Part shown: one piece after another, positions 34,248-43,905 of the stretch | Layout of the letters: the number at the start of each line of letters is the position of its first letter | Position numbering within the stretch: the stretch's first letter is position 1 | Origin: an uncultured Muribaculaceae bacterium | GTDB lineage: Bacteria > Bacteroidota > Bacteroidia > Bacteroidales > Muribaculaceae | Reading direction: 5' to 3' | Assembly: GCA_910585755.1 (NCBI GenBank) | Contig: CAJUFH010000005.1 | Location: 1 to 64,000 of the forward strand | Length of the DNA: 64,000 nucleotides | Notes under the pieces: model-generated | What the model saw: the letters and a program-made list of their open reading frames with translations, nothing else | Databases searched by the model: none | What the model was told of the DNA's origin: nothing | Made by a program: the position numbers and the translations under genes

Positions 34248-37200
34248 ATGGTTAAGAAATTCACAGTCATCGCGCTGGCGCTCGCCGGATGCGTTTCGGC
34301 GACATTCGCGGCTGACACGCCCGAATGGCAGCAACCCAACACGTTCCGCATCGGGCAGATTGACCCTCACGCTATGGTGGTGCCCTATGCCGATAATGCT
34401 CCCGTGGCGGCGATTGCCGACATGAAGTATGCCGAATCCCCCTTCTATCTCGACCTCAATGGTCAGTGGGATTTCAAGTGGGTTATAAACCCCGGAGAAC
34501 GCCCCGTCGGGTTCCAGGCCCCTGACTACGACCTCAAAGGCTGGGACAAGATTACGGTTCCCGGCAACTGGCAGACACTCGGCTACGGTACCCGCGTATA
34601 TACCAACGAGACTTATGAGTTTGACAGCAAGTTCTATAACTTCAAGAAGGACCGTCCACGCGTGCCGTTCGAGAACAACGAGGTAGGCTCATACCGCCGC
34701 GAGTTCACCATCCCTGCCGGATGGGAAGGTCGCCGTGTGGTGCTCGCCGCCGAAGGTGTTTCCTCGTTCTTCTACGCCTGGGTCAACGGCCAGTACCTCG
34801 GCTGCAACATGGATTCCAAGACGGCCGCAGAATGGGATGTCACCGACTATCTCGTGCCGGGCAAGAACGTTGTGGCCTTCGAGGTCTACCGCTGGTCTTC
34901 GGGCAGCTATATGGAGTGCCAGGACATGTGGCGCCTGAGCGGCATCGAGCGCGACGTATATCTCTATTCGACCCCCAAGACTTTCATTTCCGATTTCCGC
35001 GCAGTCGCCTCCCTCGACAAGAAAGCCTACAAGGACGGCGAGTTTGAGCTGACTGTCGACCTCCAGGGGCTCCCCGAACCTCCCGCCGCCCCCAAGAAAG
35101 GACAGAAGAAAGTTAAAGCCAAGGATTTCAAGCCCTTTACTATCGGCTACAAGCTTTTCGGGGCCAACGGAAAGATAGCTGCTGAGGGTGCTGAGAACGC
35201 TTCCGGCATTGTCAGCTTAAACGCTGTGCTTCCCGATGTAAAGGCGTGGTCCGCCGAGCATCCCAATCTTTACACCCTCGAGCTTTCCCTTAACGACCCC
35301 GAGGGGAACCGCACCGAGCTGGTAGGATGCAATGTCGGTTTCCGCACGACCGAGGTAAAGGACGGTCTATGGCTGATGAACGGCAAGCGCGTTATAGTCA
35401 AGGGCGTTAACCGCCATAGCTGGGATAAGCTCGGCCACTTCGTCACACCCGAGACCGAACTCCGCGATATCGAGCTGATGAAGCTCAACAACATAAACAC
35501 CGTGCGCAACTGCCATTATCCGGCAACCCGCAACTGGTACCATCTTTGCGACAAGTACGGCATAATGGTAATCGACGAGGTGAATTTCGAGAGCCACGGC
35601 TACGGCTACAAGGAAGAGGCGATGGCTAAGGATCCGATGTGGATTCCCGCGGCCATGGACCGCACTAAGCGTGCCTATGCCAAGAGCAAGAACAATCCCT
35701 CGGTTTGCTTCTTCTCGCTTCAGAACGAGTCGGGCAACGGCGTGGTCTTCGAAGAGACGTATAAATATATGAAGGAGGTCGAGCCTAACCGCCCGATTCA
35801 GTGCGAGCGCGCTCTCGAAGGCTGGAATACCGACATTTATGCCAATATGTACCGTCCGATTAACGTCGTAATCGATTACGCTTCCAAGCCCGAGAACAAG
35901 CCTTACATCCTCTGCGAGTTTGCCCACGCGATGGGTAACAGCGTCGGCGGTCTCCGCGACTATATGAACGTGTTCGAGAACCTGCCGAAGGCTCAGGGTG
36001 GCTGCATCTGGGACTGGGTTGACCAATCGTTTATCGAGACGGACTCCTTGGGTCGCCCCTACTATACCTATGGCGGCGACTACGGACCCAAGATGGAAAT
36101 TCCATCGTCGATGGCCTTCTGCTGCAACGGCCTGATTACCAGCGACCGCAAGGAACATCCCCATATGCAGGAGGTTAAGAAGGTCTACCAGTATGCCAAG
36201 GCCCGTATGATGGACACCTCGAAACTGGCCGTCAGCGTCCGCAACTGGTACGACTTCTCCAATCTCAACGAGCTGAAACTCAACTGGAAAGTCAACACTG
36301 CCGACGGCAAGGTGATTATGTCGGGCGCTATCGACAATGTCAACTGCGCGCCCGGTGATTCCGTTTTGCTTCAGCTTGGCAATGCCCCGGTGCTCTCCGA
36401 ACCGGCGTATCTCGACCTTTCGTGGACTACCAAGAAGGCTTCCGGCCTTGTGCCCGCGGGCTACGAGGTCGCCTATGACCAGTTTACCATCCCCGCCGCC
36501 AATCCCGCGGCAGTGGTTGCTGAAAAGCCCCTGAAGCTGAAAAAGAAAGGTGATGTTTATTCCAACGGCGAACTTTCCTTCACCGTCGACCCAGCGACCG
36601 GCGCGATTTCGTCAGTAAAGGTTGCCGGAGTTGAAAAACTCGCGGCTCCCATCGAGTTGTCGCTCTACCGTCCGATGACCGAGAACGATGCCGCAGGCGC
36701 TGGTTCAGGTAAGTTCTGGGCAAAGGAAGGGCTGAAAAACATCTCCTTCCAGGCCGGAAAGGTTGAGCTGAAAAAGAATGTGCTGACCGTCCCGTTCACC
36801 GTAAAGGGTGATGCCGGACAGAACGTAGGAACCGGCTCATACGCTGTCTCCATCCTTCCCGGAAACAAGATGGACGTAACGACGACCTTCGACCCAGATA
36901 CCGCCGTGGTGACCTCCCTCCCCCGTGTAGGCCTGACCTTCCGTGTTCCTGAAGCCGACTGCGGTAAGTTCACTTTCGTAGGCCGCGGCCCCGTGGAGAC
37001 TTATAACGACCGCAACTCCGCCGGACGCATCGGCACCTACACGATGACCCCCAAGGAGAACTTCCATAACTACGTTGTGCCCCAGGCGACCGGCAACCAT
37101 ACCGAAGTCAGCCGCCTCACGCTCGGCGACGGAATCACCATTACCGCTCCCGAACTCTTCCAGGCCGGGGTAACCCCCTACGATGACGCGACCTATGGAG

Positions 37201-37394
37201 CTCCGACCTGGGCGCAGCAGACCAAGGAGGGTATCCGCGGCCATATCAAGGACCTCAAGGACGACGGCAAGGTTACCGTCCACATCGACGCCGCCCAGAT
37301 GGGTGTCGGAACCGCCACCTGCGGCCCCGACGTCCTCCCGCAGTACCGCGTCCCCGTGGCCCCCACCACCTTCTCCTTCACCTTCTCCTTCTGA
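34248..37394 (+). CDS. GH2 beta-galactosidase (LacZ-type)
   Basis: A 1048-residue enzyme with the full LacZ architecture: sugar-binding jelly roll (about 50-240), Ig-like domains, TIM barrel and a C-terminal Bgal_small_N domain (about 770-1045). RVIVKGVNRHSW, the acid/base E494 in SLQNESGNGVVF and the nucleophile E557 in ILCEFAHAMGNSVGG are clear. The N terminus ALALAGCVSATFAAD contains a lipobox-like LAGC as well as a possible signal peptidase I site, so lipoprotein versus soluble periplasmic is undecided. It has no C-terminal tail. In this locus it would remove beta-galactose from LacNAc units, alternating with the GH20 enzyme. A terminator follows. Confidence 0.94.
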   Translation: MVKKFTVIALALAGCVSATFAADTPEWQQPNTFRIGQIDPHAMVVPYADNAPVAAIADMKYAESPFYLDLNGQWDFKWVINPGERPVGFQAPDYDLKGWDKITVPGNWQTLGYGTRVYTNETYEFDSKFYNFKKDRPRVPFENNEVGSYRREFTIPAGWEGRRVVLAAEGVSSFFYAWVNGQYLGCNMDSKTAAEWDVTDYLVPGKNVVAFEVYRWSSGSYMECQDMWRLSGIERDVYLYSTPKTFISDFRAVASLDKKAYKDGEFELTVDLQGLPEPPAAPKKGQKKVKAKDFKPFTIGYKLFGANGKIAAEGAENASGIVSLNAVLPDVKAWSAEHPNLYTLELSLNDPEGNRTELVGCNVGFRTTEVKDGLWLMNGKRVIVKGVNRHSWDKLGHFVTPETELRDIELMKLNNINTVRNCHYPATRNWYHLCDKYGIMVIDEVNFESHGYGYKEEAMAKDPMWIPAAMDRTKRAYAKSKNNPSVCFFSLQNESGNGVVFEETYKYMKEVEPNRPIQCERALEGWNTDIYANMYRPINVVIDYASKPENKPYILCEFAHAMGNSVGGLRDYMNVFENLPKAQGGCIWDWVDQSFIETDSLGRPYYTYGGDYGPKMEIPSSMAFCCNGLITSDRKEHPHMQEVKKVYQYAKARMMDTSKLAVSVRNWYDFSNLNELKLNWKVNTADGKVIMSGAIDNVNCAPGDSVLLQLGNAPVLSEPAYLDLSWTTKKASGLVPAGYEVAYDQFTIPAANPAAVVAEKPLKLKKKGDVYSNGELSFTVDPATGAISSVKVAGVEKLAAPIELSLYRPMTENDAAGAGSGKFWAKEGLKNISFQAGKVELKKNVLTVPFTVKGDAGQNVGTGSYAVSILPGNKMDVTTTFDPDTAVVTSLPRVGLTFRVPEADCGKFTFVGRGPVETYNDRNSAGRIGTYTMTPKENFHNYVVPQATGNHTEVSRLTLGDGITITAPELFQAGVTPYDDATYGAPTWAQQTKEGIRGHIKDLKDDGKVTVHIDAAQMGVGTATCGPDVLPQYRVPVAPTTFSFTFSF

Positions 37395-37422
37395 TCCGGC
37401 TCAACCAATCACATACGATACG

Positions 37423-37456
37423 ACAGCGCCGCGTCCAATCAAAGACGCGGCGCTGT
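37423..37456. terminator. Bidirectional terminator between the two glycan loci
   Basis: ACAGCGCCGCGTC (37423-37435) pairs perfectly with GACGCGGCGCTGT (37444-37456), loop CAATCAAA. It separates the convergent GH2 gene and the SusR-like regulator gene. Confidence 0.7.
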
Positions 37457-37477
37457 TGCGTTTATTAGTTGCGTTTA

Positions 37478-40384
37478 TCAGAGGTTGTCGAGGTAGGCGG
37501 TGAGGGAGGCGTCGGGGGGAAGGCCGATTTTCTTGCGGAGGCGGTAACGGGCCATCTCGACAGACTTGTAGGAGATGTTGATAAGCGGGGCGATTTCCTT
37601 GCTGGAGAGCCCCATCTTGATGTAGCAGCAGAGACGTTTGTCCGAGGAGCTGAGATTGGGGTGGAGCTCCATAAGCCTCTTCGTATAGTTGGCGTAGACG
37701 ATGTCGAAGTTCTTGTTGAAGGTTTTCTGGTCTTCGTCGTGGCTGATGTTCTCTTCGATGGAGTTCTGTATTCTCGAAAGCATGCGCTGGGCCGCGGGAG
37801 CTCCGATGTCGGTTGCCGACAGTTCCTGTATCTTGGCGAGCTTGTCGGCGATTTCACGCAGAATCTCGTTCTTGCGGATAAGGCTCATCGTAGTGCTGCT
37901 GAGTTCCTGGCTCTTGTGTTTGATGTCCTGTTCGAGCTGTTCTGATTTCAGAGTGGCGATTTCGTAGTCTTTTACGAGCGATTCCTGTTTGGCGCGGGTT
38001 CGTACCGCCTCTAATTCCTTTTCTTTTCTCAGCTCGAGGTCTTTGCGAGTCTTGCGTGTCCAACGGCGCAGCAGCCAGTAGATGGAAAACAGGGCAAGCG
38101 CGATCAGGATCAGGTACACGGTTTTGGCGATGCCGGTCTTGTACCAAGGGGGAAGTACCCGGAGCCGGAAGAGTGCCTCTCCCCCCTTTCGCGTGCGAGT
38201 GTTGAGTGTCCGTAGATGCAGGGTGTAGTTCCCTTCGGGAAGCCGGGTGTATTCTCTTGCCGGTTCCTCTGTGTAAGGGGTCCAGGCGTGGTCGTAATTC
38301 TCGAGATACGAACTGTACCTTACGGCTCCGGCAGAGCGGTATTCGGGGCATGCGAAGTCGAAGCGGAGGGAGTTTAGGCTGTATGGCACATCGAGCGACG
38401 CTGCTGTCGACCTCCTTTCCGGTGCCGCGCGGTAGACCAGGGAGTCCCGGTTGGCGTACACCGCGCTTATGAACGGCTGCGGTTCTTCGCCCCTGTCGGA
38501 ATGGTGGTGGGGATCAATGTTCCAGAATCCGTCCTGGGTGGATACCAAGAGCTGGTTGCCCGAAATTAGGTTGAGATGTGAAAAACCTGGAATGATGCTG
38601 CCAGTCATGGATTTAAAAGAGGCGGAATCCACGCTGAACCGGCCGTCGCTCCCCGCTACCGCGAGGTCGATGCCGGAATTATGCAACACGGCGAGCACCG
38701 AGTCCGACAGTACTTTCAGCGATCCTCCGGTACTGTGGCCGAAAATGCCCGCCAATTCCTTATCAGGGAGGATTTTCTCGGTCATCGGGTCAAAATAGTA
38801 GAACCCGGCAGAAGTGGAGAACACGACGCGACCCCTATATAGTGTTACGGTGTTGTTGTTATTGTCGGGAAGTCCGTCGTTGGCGCTGAACAGCCTGACG
38901 CGGTCAAAGCCGTTGGTCGCTGGATTGAAGTGGAGCCTGTATATGCCTTTGCGCCAGTGGGGCATCCAGATGTTGCCCTGTCGGTCCTGGATGAAATCCC
39001 CGGCTATGTCGTCGTAACCCTCGACAGCGCCCCGGTCAGTCCAGCGGCCTGACTTGTTTTCCAGCAGATGGAAGCGCTGGTAGGTTGAGGCGAGCGCCAT
39101 TCCCGGCATCCCGGCGAGAGGACGCACCCTCATCGTTCCGCTCGGACCGATAACCTGGTACAGCGGCTCTCCGCTGTTTTTGACGAAGATTCCGGCATCG
39201 GTGGCGACGAACATTTCCGACCCGTTGTCGGTGATAGACCATACCTGTCCGCGGGCTTCCTGCCGGAAGGTCATGGGCGACGGTGCGGGACGGAAAGGGT
39301 AGGGGGCTGAATAAAGTCCCTGGTTGGTTCCGAAATAAACGTTGTCGCCGCGCCGGATAGAGACGTAGCCCGCACCAATCGGATTGAGGGGACCGGTAAG
39401 GTTGGTGAGCGGTGTGTTGTAGACGGCGTAGTCAAGCCCGTTGTCGAGCGACAGCCATATGTTTCCGGCAATGTCGAAGTAGGCCGAGAGCACGGTGTTG
39501 TTCTGCAGCCCGCTCTCCTTGTTTATGAAGTCGGTGCGTCCTGTTGAGAAGTTTTTGACTACCGCGCCGCGGTTGACGGTCCCGAACACGTAGCTGTTTC
39601 CCTGGTGGGTCGCGCTGAACAGCAGGTTGTCTTTCAGAAATGGGTTTATGTCGCAGTCGAAAGGCTCTGCCGTAATTCCGTCATAAATATAGAGGCCGTC
39701 GGCCGAGGTGCCGATGAGCATCTCAGCCCCGTCGTTGAACGGGAGCATCGCCATTATTTTTTTCCCGGCAAGGTTCTCCGTGCCTCCAAGAGGGGTGACG
39801 TTTGCCCCGTCGACGCGGAGGATAGATCCGTTCTCAAGTGCCACGAAGGCGAGGTTCCCGAGCTGCGAGGTCCGCGAGATGCGGCTTCGGGCGTTGTGGC
39901 ATTGCAGCGCCTCGCCGTCGAGGCACAGCAGGTGGTAGTCGCTTTGGAACCAGATCTTTCCGTTGCTTTTCACTATCTTCCAGACCTCCGACAAAGGGGG
40001 GTGCAGCTCCGGGAGCCCGGAAGAAAGGGATGTGTAGACCAGCTCCCCCGACAGCGAGTCCGGAGCAAAGTAGCCGAACTCCGCAGAACCTCCGGCATAT
40101 ATCCTCCCGGTTCCCTCCTCGAACATCAGCGAGCGCACGGTCGTGAAGTTAGGAAGCTCGTACCTTCGCCACCGGGCACCGTCGAAAGTCAGGAGCCCAT
40201 CGCGGTTGGCCACGTATAGCTGTCCGACGCTGTCCTGCACACATTCCCAGTTTTGCGCCCCGCTCCCGTATGTCTCACGCCCGAAGTTGCGTACCGGCAC
40301 GAATCCGGCTCCGGCGGCTGCGGCCGACAGGACAGACAAAAGAATCGTGAGCGATACCAACAATGGCCGGAAATATGATGTCAT
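37478..40384 (-). CDS. SusR-like propeller/LuxR-type regulator of the beta-glucan locus
   Basis: From the ATG at 40384 the protein has 968 residues; the open frame to 40495 adds a non-signal-like extension and is not preferred. Order: signal peptide (LLVSLTILLSVLSAAAAG), periplasmic propeller (about 25-680), Y_Y_Y domain (FACPEYRSAGAVRYSSYLENYD onward), one membrane helix (TVYLILIALALFSIYWLL), a cytoplasmic coiled coil (KELEAVRTRAKQES...) and a C-terminal LuxR-type HTH (MGLSSKEIAPLINISYKSVEMARYR). There is no kinase or receiver domain; this is the SusR arrangement, in which sugar binding in the periplasm directly controls DNA binding. It is divergent from the SusC gene and therefore probably activates the beta-glucan genes. 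Confidence 0.9.
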   Translation of the reverse strand: MTSYFRPLLVSLTILLSVLSAAAAGAGFVPVRNFGRETYGSGAQNWECVQDSVGQLYVANRDGLLTFDGARWRRYELPNFTTVRSLMFEEGTGRIYAGGSAEFGYFAPDSLSGELVYTSLSSGLPELHPPLSEVWKIVKSNGKIWFQSDYHLLCLDGEALQCHNARSRISRTSQLGNLAFVALENGSILRVDGANVTPLGGTENLAGKKIMAMLPFNDGAEMLIGTSADGLYIYDGITAEPFDCDINPFLKDNLLFSATHQGNSYVFGTVNRGAVVKNFSTGRTDFINKESGLQNNTVLSAYFDIAGNIWLSLDNGLDYAVYNTPLTNLTGPLNPIGAGYVSIRRGDNVYFGTNQGLYSAPYPFRPAPSPMTFRQEARGQVWSITDNGSEMFVATDAGIFVKNSGEPLYQVIGPSGTMRVRPLAGMPGMALASTYQRFHLLENKSGRWTDRGAVEGYDDIAGDFIQDRQGNIWMPHWRKGIYRLHFNPATNGFDRVRLFSANDGLPDNNNNTVTLYRGRVVFSTSAGFYYFDPMTEKILPDKELAGIFGHSTGGSLKVLSDSVLAVLHNSGIDLAVAGSDGRFSVDSASFKSMTGSIIPGFSHLNLISGNQLLVSTQDGFWNIDPHHHSDRGEEPQPFISAVYANRDSLVYRAAPERRSTAASLDVPYSLNSLRFDFACPEYRSAGAVRYSSYLENYDHAWTPYTEEPAREYTRLPEGNYTLHLRTLNTRTRKGGEALFRLRVLPPWYKTGIAKTVYLILIALALFSIYWLLRRWTRKTRKDLELRKEKELEAVRTRAKQESLVKDYEIATLKSEQLEQDIKHKSQELSSTTMSLIRKNEILREIADKLAKIQELSATDIGAPAAQRMLSRIQNSIEENISHDEDQKTFNKNFDIVYANYTKRLMELHPNLSSSDKRLCCYIKMGLSSKEIAPLINISYKSVEMARYRLRKKIGLPPDASLTAYLDNL

Positions 40385-40445
40385 GATATGGTTAGCGTTT
40401 GTAAGTGGGCGCAAGTTAATAAATAATGCCGTGTAGGGTCTGATC

Positions 40446-40478
40446 GAAATATATGTTATAAAACATAAAAATACCAAA
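40446..40478 (-). promoter_or_regulatory. Candidate promoter of the SusR-like regulator
   Basis: On the minus strand TTTG (40478-40475), 21 bases, TATATTTC (40453-40446), one base from consensus, 62 bases before the ATG. The 341-base divergent intergenic region is AT-rich compared with its surroundings. Confidence 0.45.
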
Positions 40479-40568
40479 ATGTTGTTATTTAACAAATTAC
40501 CAAGTTATTGTAGGGGGATGGTAGGGGCATTTTTTGCTGGTTGTAGAGTCGGGATAGGGGTCTGACTA

Positions 40569-40599
40569 TTGCAGAAAGCCTGCCGAGGCAGTAATTTTG
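40569..40599 (+). promoter_or_regulatory. Promoter of the beta-glucan SusC operon
   Basis: TTG (40569-40571), 20 bases, TAATTTTG (40592-40599). Transcription would start near 40605, giving a leader of about 120 bases before the ATG at 40726. It shows that an in-frame TTG start at 40597 lies inside the promoter and is not used. Confidence 0.65.
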
Positions 40600-40725
40600 C
40601 AGCGTCGGAAGTTGCAATCGCGCTCCGATGGCAATGAAGTGTCGGCGGCTCTGTCGCATCTTCAAGCCTTGAAAGTCTTTAACCCGCACACGCAAGTTAA
40701 CAACGCTAATACCATTCATAATAAT

Positions 40726-43700
40726 ATGAACAAGGCAATCATTTCATTTTTCTTACTCCTGGTAGGGCTCGCGGCCTCCGGCCAGGGAATATCCGTTACC
40801 GGAAACGTGACTTCCGCAGAGGACGGCGAGCCTTTGATCGGCGCGACGGTGCGGATTAAAGGAGAGTCTGCCGGGGTTACGACAGATATCGACGGCAATT
40901 ATATTATAAATGCGAAGAAAGGCTCGGTGCTGCAATTCTCATATGTAGGTTACGAACCGACCGAGGAGACCGTCAAAGGTGCCGGGCCTATAGATGTAGC
41001 GCTTAAACAGCAGTCCAACATGCTTGACGAGCTGGTCGTGATCGGTTACGGCGCCGTAAAGAAGAGCGACCTGACAGGCTCTGTCAGCAGCGTCTCCTCC
41101 GACAAGCTGACGAAGACTCCTGCCGCGTCGCTTTCCAACGCGCTCCAGGGCCAGGTTGCCGGCGTGACGGTCAACTCGTTGACCGGGCGCCCCGGCGCAG
41201 GCGCCGAGGTGCGCATTAGAGGTGTCGGTACTGTCAACGGATCCTCTCCTATATATGTAGTTGACGGCGTTATTGCCGACGACATCGACTTCCTGTCGCC
41301 CAACGACATCGAGCATGTAGAGGTGCTTAAGGACGCTTCCGCCACCGCCATCTACGGCTCGCGCGGCGCGAACGGCGTGATTATCGTCACCACGAAAGGT
41401 GGCGGCCTCAAGCAGCCCACCCACGTTACCTTCAACGGCTATATAGGCGTGCAGCAGCGCTGGAAGAAGCTCAAGGTGATGAACGCCAAGGATTTCGCTG
41501 ACACTTACGTCGCGATTAACGGCAACGCTGCGGCCAAGAAGATTTACGCCGAGCAGGGATTCAACCAGTGGCTTAACCTCTACCAGGGTGTCCGTTCCTC
41601 CGATTATTACCCCACGGTTTACAACGCCGAGACCAATCCCGACGGCTTCGACTATTCGGCGGTCGATACCGACTGGCAGGACGAGGTGTTCCGCAACGGC
41701 CTGATTCAGAACTACCATCTTTCCCTCGACGGCGGATCCGACCGCATGACCTACTCTATGTCGGCAAGCTGGTTCGGCCAGGAAGGCATCATCATCGGTT
41801 CCGATTACCAGCGCTTCACGGCCCGTCTCAACACCTCCTTTCAGGCATTCCCCTGGCTGAAGGTCGGCGAGAACATCACCTTTATGTCGTCCGTGGCAAA
41901 GAACGCTTACGAGAGCGGCGACAACTCGGAGAGCGCCGGAGCCAACATCCTTTCCGCGGCCTTCGCGATGGCTCCTTGGGATCCTACCCGTTATCCTGAA
42001 GGGTATGTCAACCGCAAGGGTGAGGATATGGGTGGCCGTATCTCGGCCGGTTCCAACTTCAAGAACGTCACCAATCCCCTTTCGATGGTCGAGTATTCCC
42101 ATCCGAAGGTCAACAGCGAGCGCTTCGTCGGCAACGTGTTCCTCGAACTGACCCCGGTAAAGCATTTCAACCTCCGTTCCAGCTACAGCTTCGACTACCG
42201 CCTGACCCGCGACAAGAGCTTCATGGATTCCTACGAGGTTTCTGCCTACGACAAGCGCGAGAAGAACTTTCTCAGCTCCTCCATGGCCCGCAGCTACTAT
42301 TGGAACGTGGATAACATCCTGACTTACAACAATACTTTCGGGAAACACTCTCTGACCGCCATGGCCGGTTTCACTCTCGAGGAGTATAACTACTACTCGA
42401 TCGGCAACTCCGGCTCGAGCATCCTCAATCCCGTTGAGCGCAACTGGTACCTCTCGCAGGTTACCGACGACTTCGGAACCCCTTCCGACGGCGTGGCCCG
42501 CAACCGCCGCCAGTCCTGGCTCGGACGTATCAACTACTCGTTCGACAACCGCTACTTGCTGACGGTCAACTTCCGCGCCGACGGCTCCTCGAAGTTCGCC
42601 GAGAACCGCTGGGGCTACTTCCCCTCCTTCGCTCTCGCCTGGAGGATGAGCAACGAGTCGTTCCTCAAGGACTTCCAGCCCCTCAACGAGCTGAAGCTGC
42701 GCCTTGGCTGGGGCAAGGTCGGCAACGACAACATCAGCAACGACGCCTTCGTGCTGAATATGTTCAACAACGGCCCGACATTCGTCGATTATGTGCTCGG
42801 GGCAGGGCAGGGGCTGGTTAACGGCGCCGCCGTTCTCACCTGGATTAACAACGGCGGCCACTGGGAGAACACCGAGCAGTGGAGTGCCGGCGTGGACTTC
42901 AACTTCTGGAACGGCAAGCTCTCCGGCTCGATTGACGGCTTCATCCGCGACACCAACGACATGCTGATGAGCGTCAATGCTCCCGCCCATGTCGGCAACC
43001 GCTATTCCAGCACCGCAAACGTCGGCAAGGTCCGCAACAAGGGTATCGAAATCTCGCTCGACCATTCGATGCAGGCCACCCGCGACTTCCGCTATTCCGT
43101 AGGGGGCAACGTCTCCTTCATCCATAACGAGCTGACCGAGCTTAACGGCGGCGCCCCGATTTACACCAACTACGGCCAGGTACAGGTTGTTGACCGCGGA
43201 TTTCCCCTCTACTATTTCTGGGGCTACCAGTACGACGGTATCTACCGCACCGACGAGGAGGTTCTCGAATACCTCCACGGTTATACGGCCGCCGACACCC
43301 CCTTCCATGCCGGCGACGCGAAATACCGCGACAACAACGGCGACGGCGTCATCAACGACAAGGACCGCGTGAACCTCGGCTCCTCGATTCCCAAAATCAA
43401 CTACGGCATCAACCTCGGCGCGTGGTACCGCGACTTCGACCTCCAGCTCTTCTTCCAGGGTGTCGCCGGATCGAAAATCTACAACCAGATGCGCCACCGC
43501 CTGGAGAGCAACGGCACGACATCTGTCCTCGACCCGATCATGGCCGACGCCTGGACACCCGAGAACACCGGTGGCTCCATCCCCAACCCCCGCAACACCG
43601 TCAACTACTACGTTTCGGACCGCTTCCTCGAGAGCGGCAACTACTTCCGCCTGAAGAACGTGCAGCTCGGCTACTCGCTTCCCAAGTCGGTACTCGGCGA

Positions 43701-43857
43701 GCGCGGTCTCAGCAACTGCCGCTTCTATGTGCAGTGCTCCAACGTTTTCACCCTCACCAAGTACAAGGGCTTCGACCCCGAGGTCAGCGGCGGTGTCGAC
43801 TACGGCAACTACCCCCAGAGCCGCACGTTCATCTTCGGCGTGAACATCACATATTAA
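40726..43857 (+). CDS. SusC-family TonB-dependent transporter (beta-glucan locus)
   Basis: From the ATG at 40726 the protein has 1043 residues. Signal peptide (ISFFLLLVGLAASGQG), carboxypeptidase-like domain (VTGNVTSAEDGEPLIGATV), linker MLDELVVIGYGAVKKSDLTG, plug with EVRIRGVGTVNGSSPIYVVDGV and DASATAIYGSRGANGVIIVTTKGG, and a barrel ending SRTFIFGVNITY. It partners the SusD encoded 48 bases downstream. Neighbouring GH16, GH3, GH128 and GH81 genes point to beta-1,3-glucan oligosaccharides as cargo (inference). Confidence 0.95.
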   Translation: MNKAIISFFLLLVGLAASGQGISVTGNVTSAEDGEPLIGATVRIKGESAGVTTDIDGNYIINAKKGSVLQFSYVGYEPTEETVKGAGPIDVALKQQSNMLDELVVIGYGAVKKSDLTGSVSSVSSDKLTKTPAASLSNALQGQVAGVTVNSLTGRPGAGAEVRIRGVGTVNGSSPIYVVDGVIADDIDFLSPNDIEHVEVLKDASATAIYGSRGANGVIIVTTKGGGLKQPTHVTFNGYIGVQQRWKKLKVMNAKDFADTYVAINGNAAAKKIYAEQGFNQWLNLYQGVRSSDYYPTVYNAETNPDGFDYSAVDTDWQDEVFRNGLIQNYHLSLDGGSDRMTYSMSASWFGQEGIIIGSDYQRFTARLNTSFQAFPWLKVGENITFMSSVAKNAYESGDNSESAGANILSAAFAMAPWDPTRYPEGYVNRKGEDMGGRISAGSNFKNVTNPLSMVEYSHPKVNSERFVGNVFLELTPVKHFNLRSSYSFDYRLTRDKSFMDSYEVSAYDKREKNFLSSSMARSYYWNVDNILTYNNTFGKHSLTAMAGFTLEEYNYYSIGNSGSSILNPVERNWYLSQVTDDFGTPSDGVARNRRQSWLGRINYSFDNRYLLTVNFRADGSSKFAENRWGYFPSFALAWRMSNESFLKDFQPLNELKLRLGWGKVGNDNISNDAFVLNMFNNGPTFVDYVLGAGQGLVNGAAVLTWINNGGHWENTEQWSAGVDFNFWNGKLSGSIDGFIRDTNDMLMSVNAPAHVGNRYSSTANVGKVRNKGIEISLDHSMQATRDFRYSVGGNVSFIHNELTELNGGAPIYTNYGQVQVVDRGFPLYYFWGYQYDGIYRTDEEVLEYLHGYTAADTPFHAGDAKYRDNNGDGVINDKDRVNLGSSIPKINYGINLGAWYRDFDLQLFFQGVAGSKIYNQMRHRLESNGTTSVLDPIMADAWTPENTGGSIPNPRNTVNYYVSDRFLESGNYFRLKNVQLGYSLPKSVLGERGLSNCRFYVQCSNVFTLTKYKGFDPEVSGGVDYGNYPQSRTFIFGVNITY

Positions 43858-43905
43858 ACTCTCCGGAACCTACCTGTCGGACTTTTTCAAAAATCAACAT
43901 CTGCC

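Noticed and set aside
40939..43497. Very long minus-strand open frame (852 codons) inside the beta-glucan susC
   Set aside because: It is a shadow of the susC coding frame in GC-rich, C-ending codons; the product is a low-complexity Val/Ala/Gly/Glu-rich sequence and the susC protein is certain.
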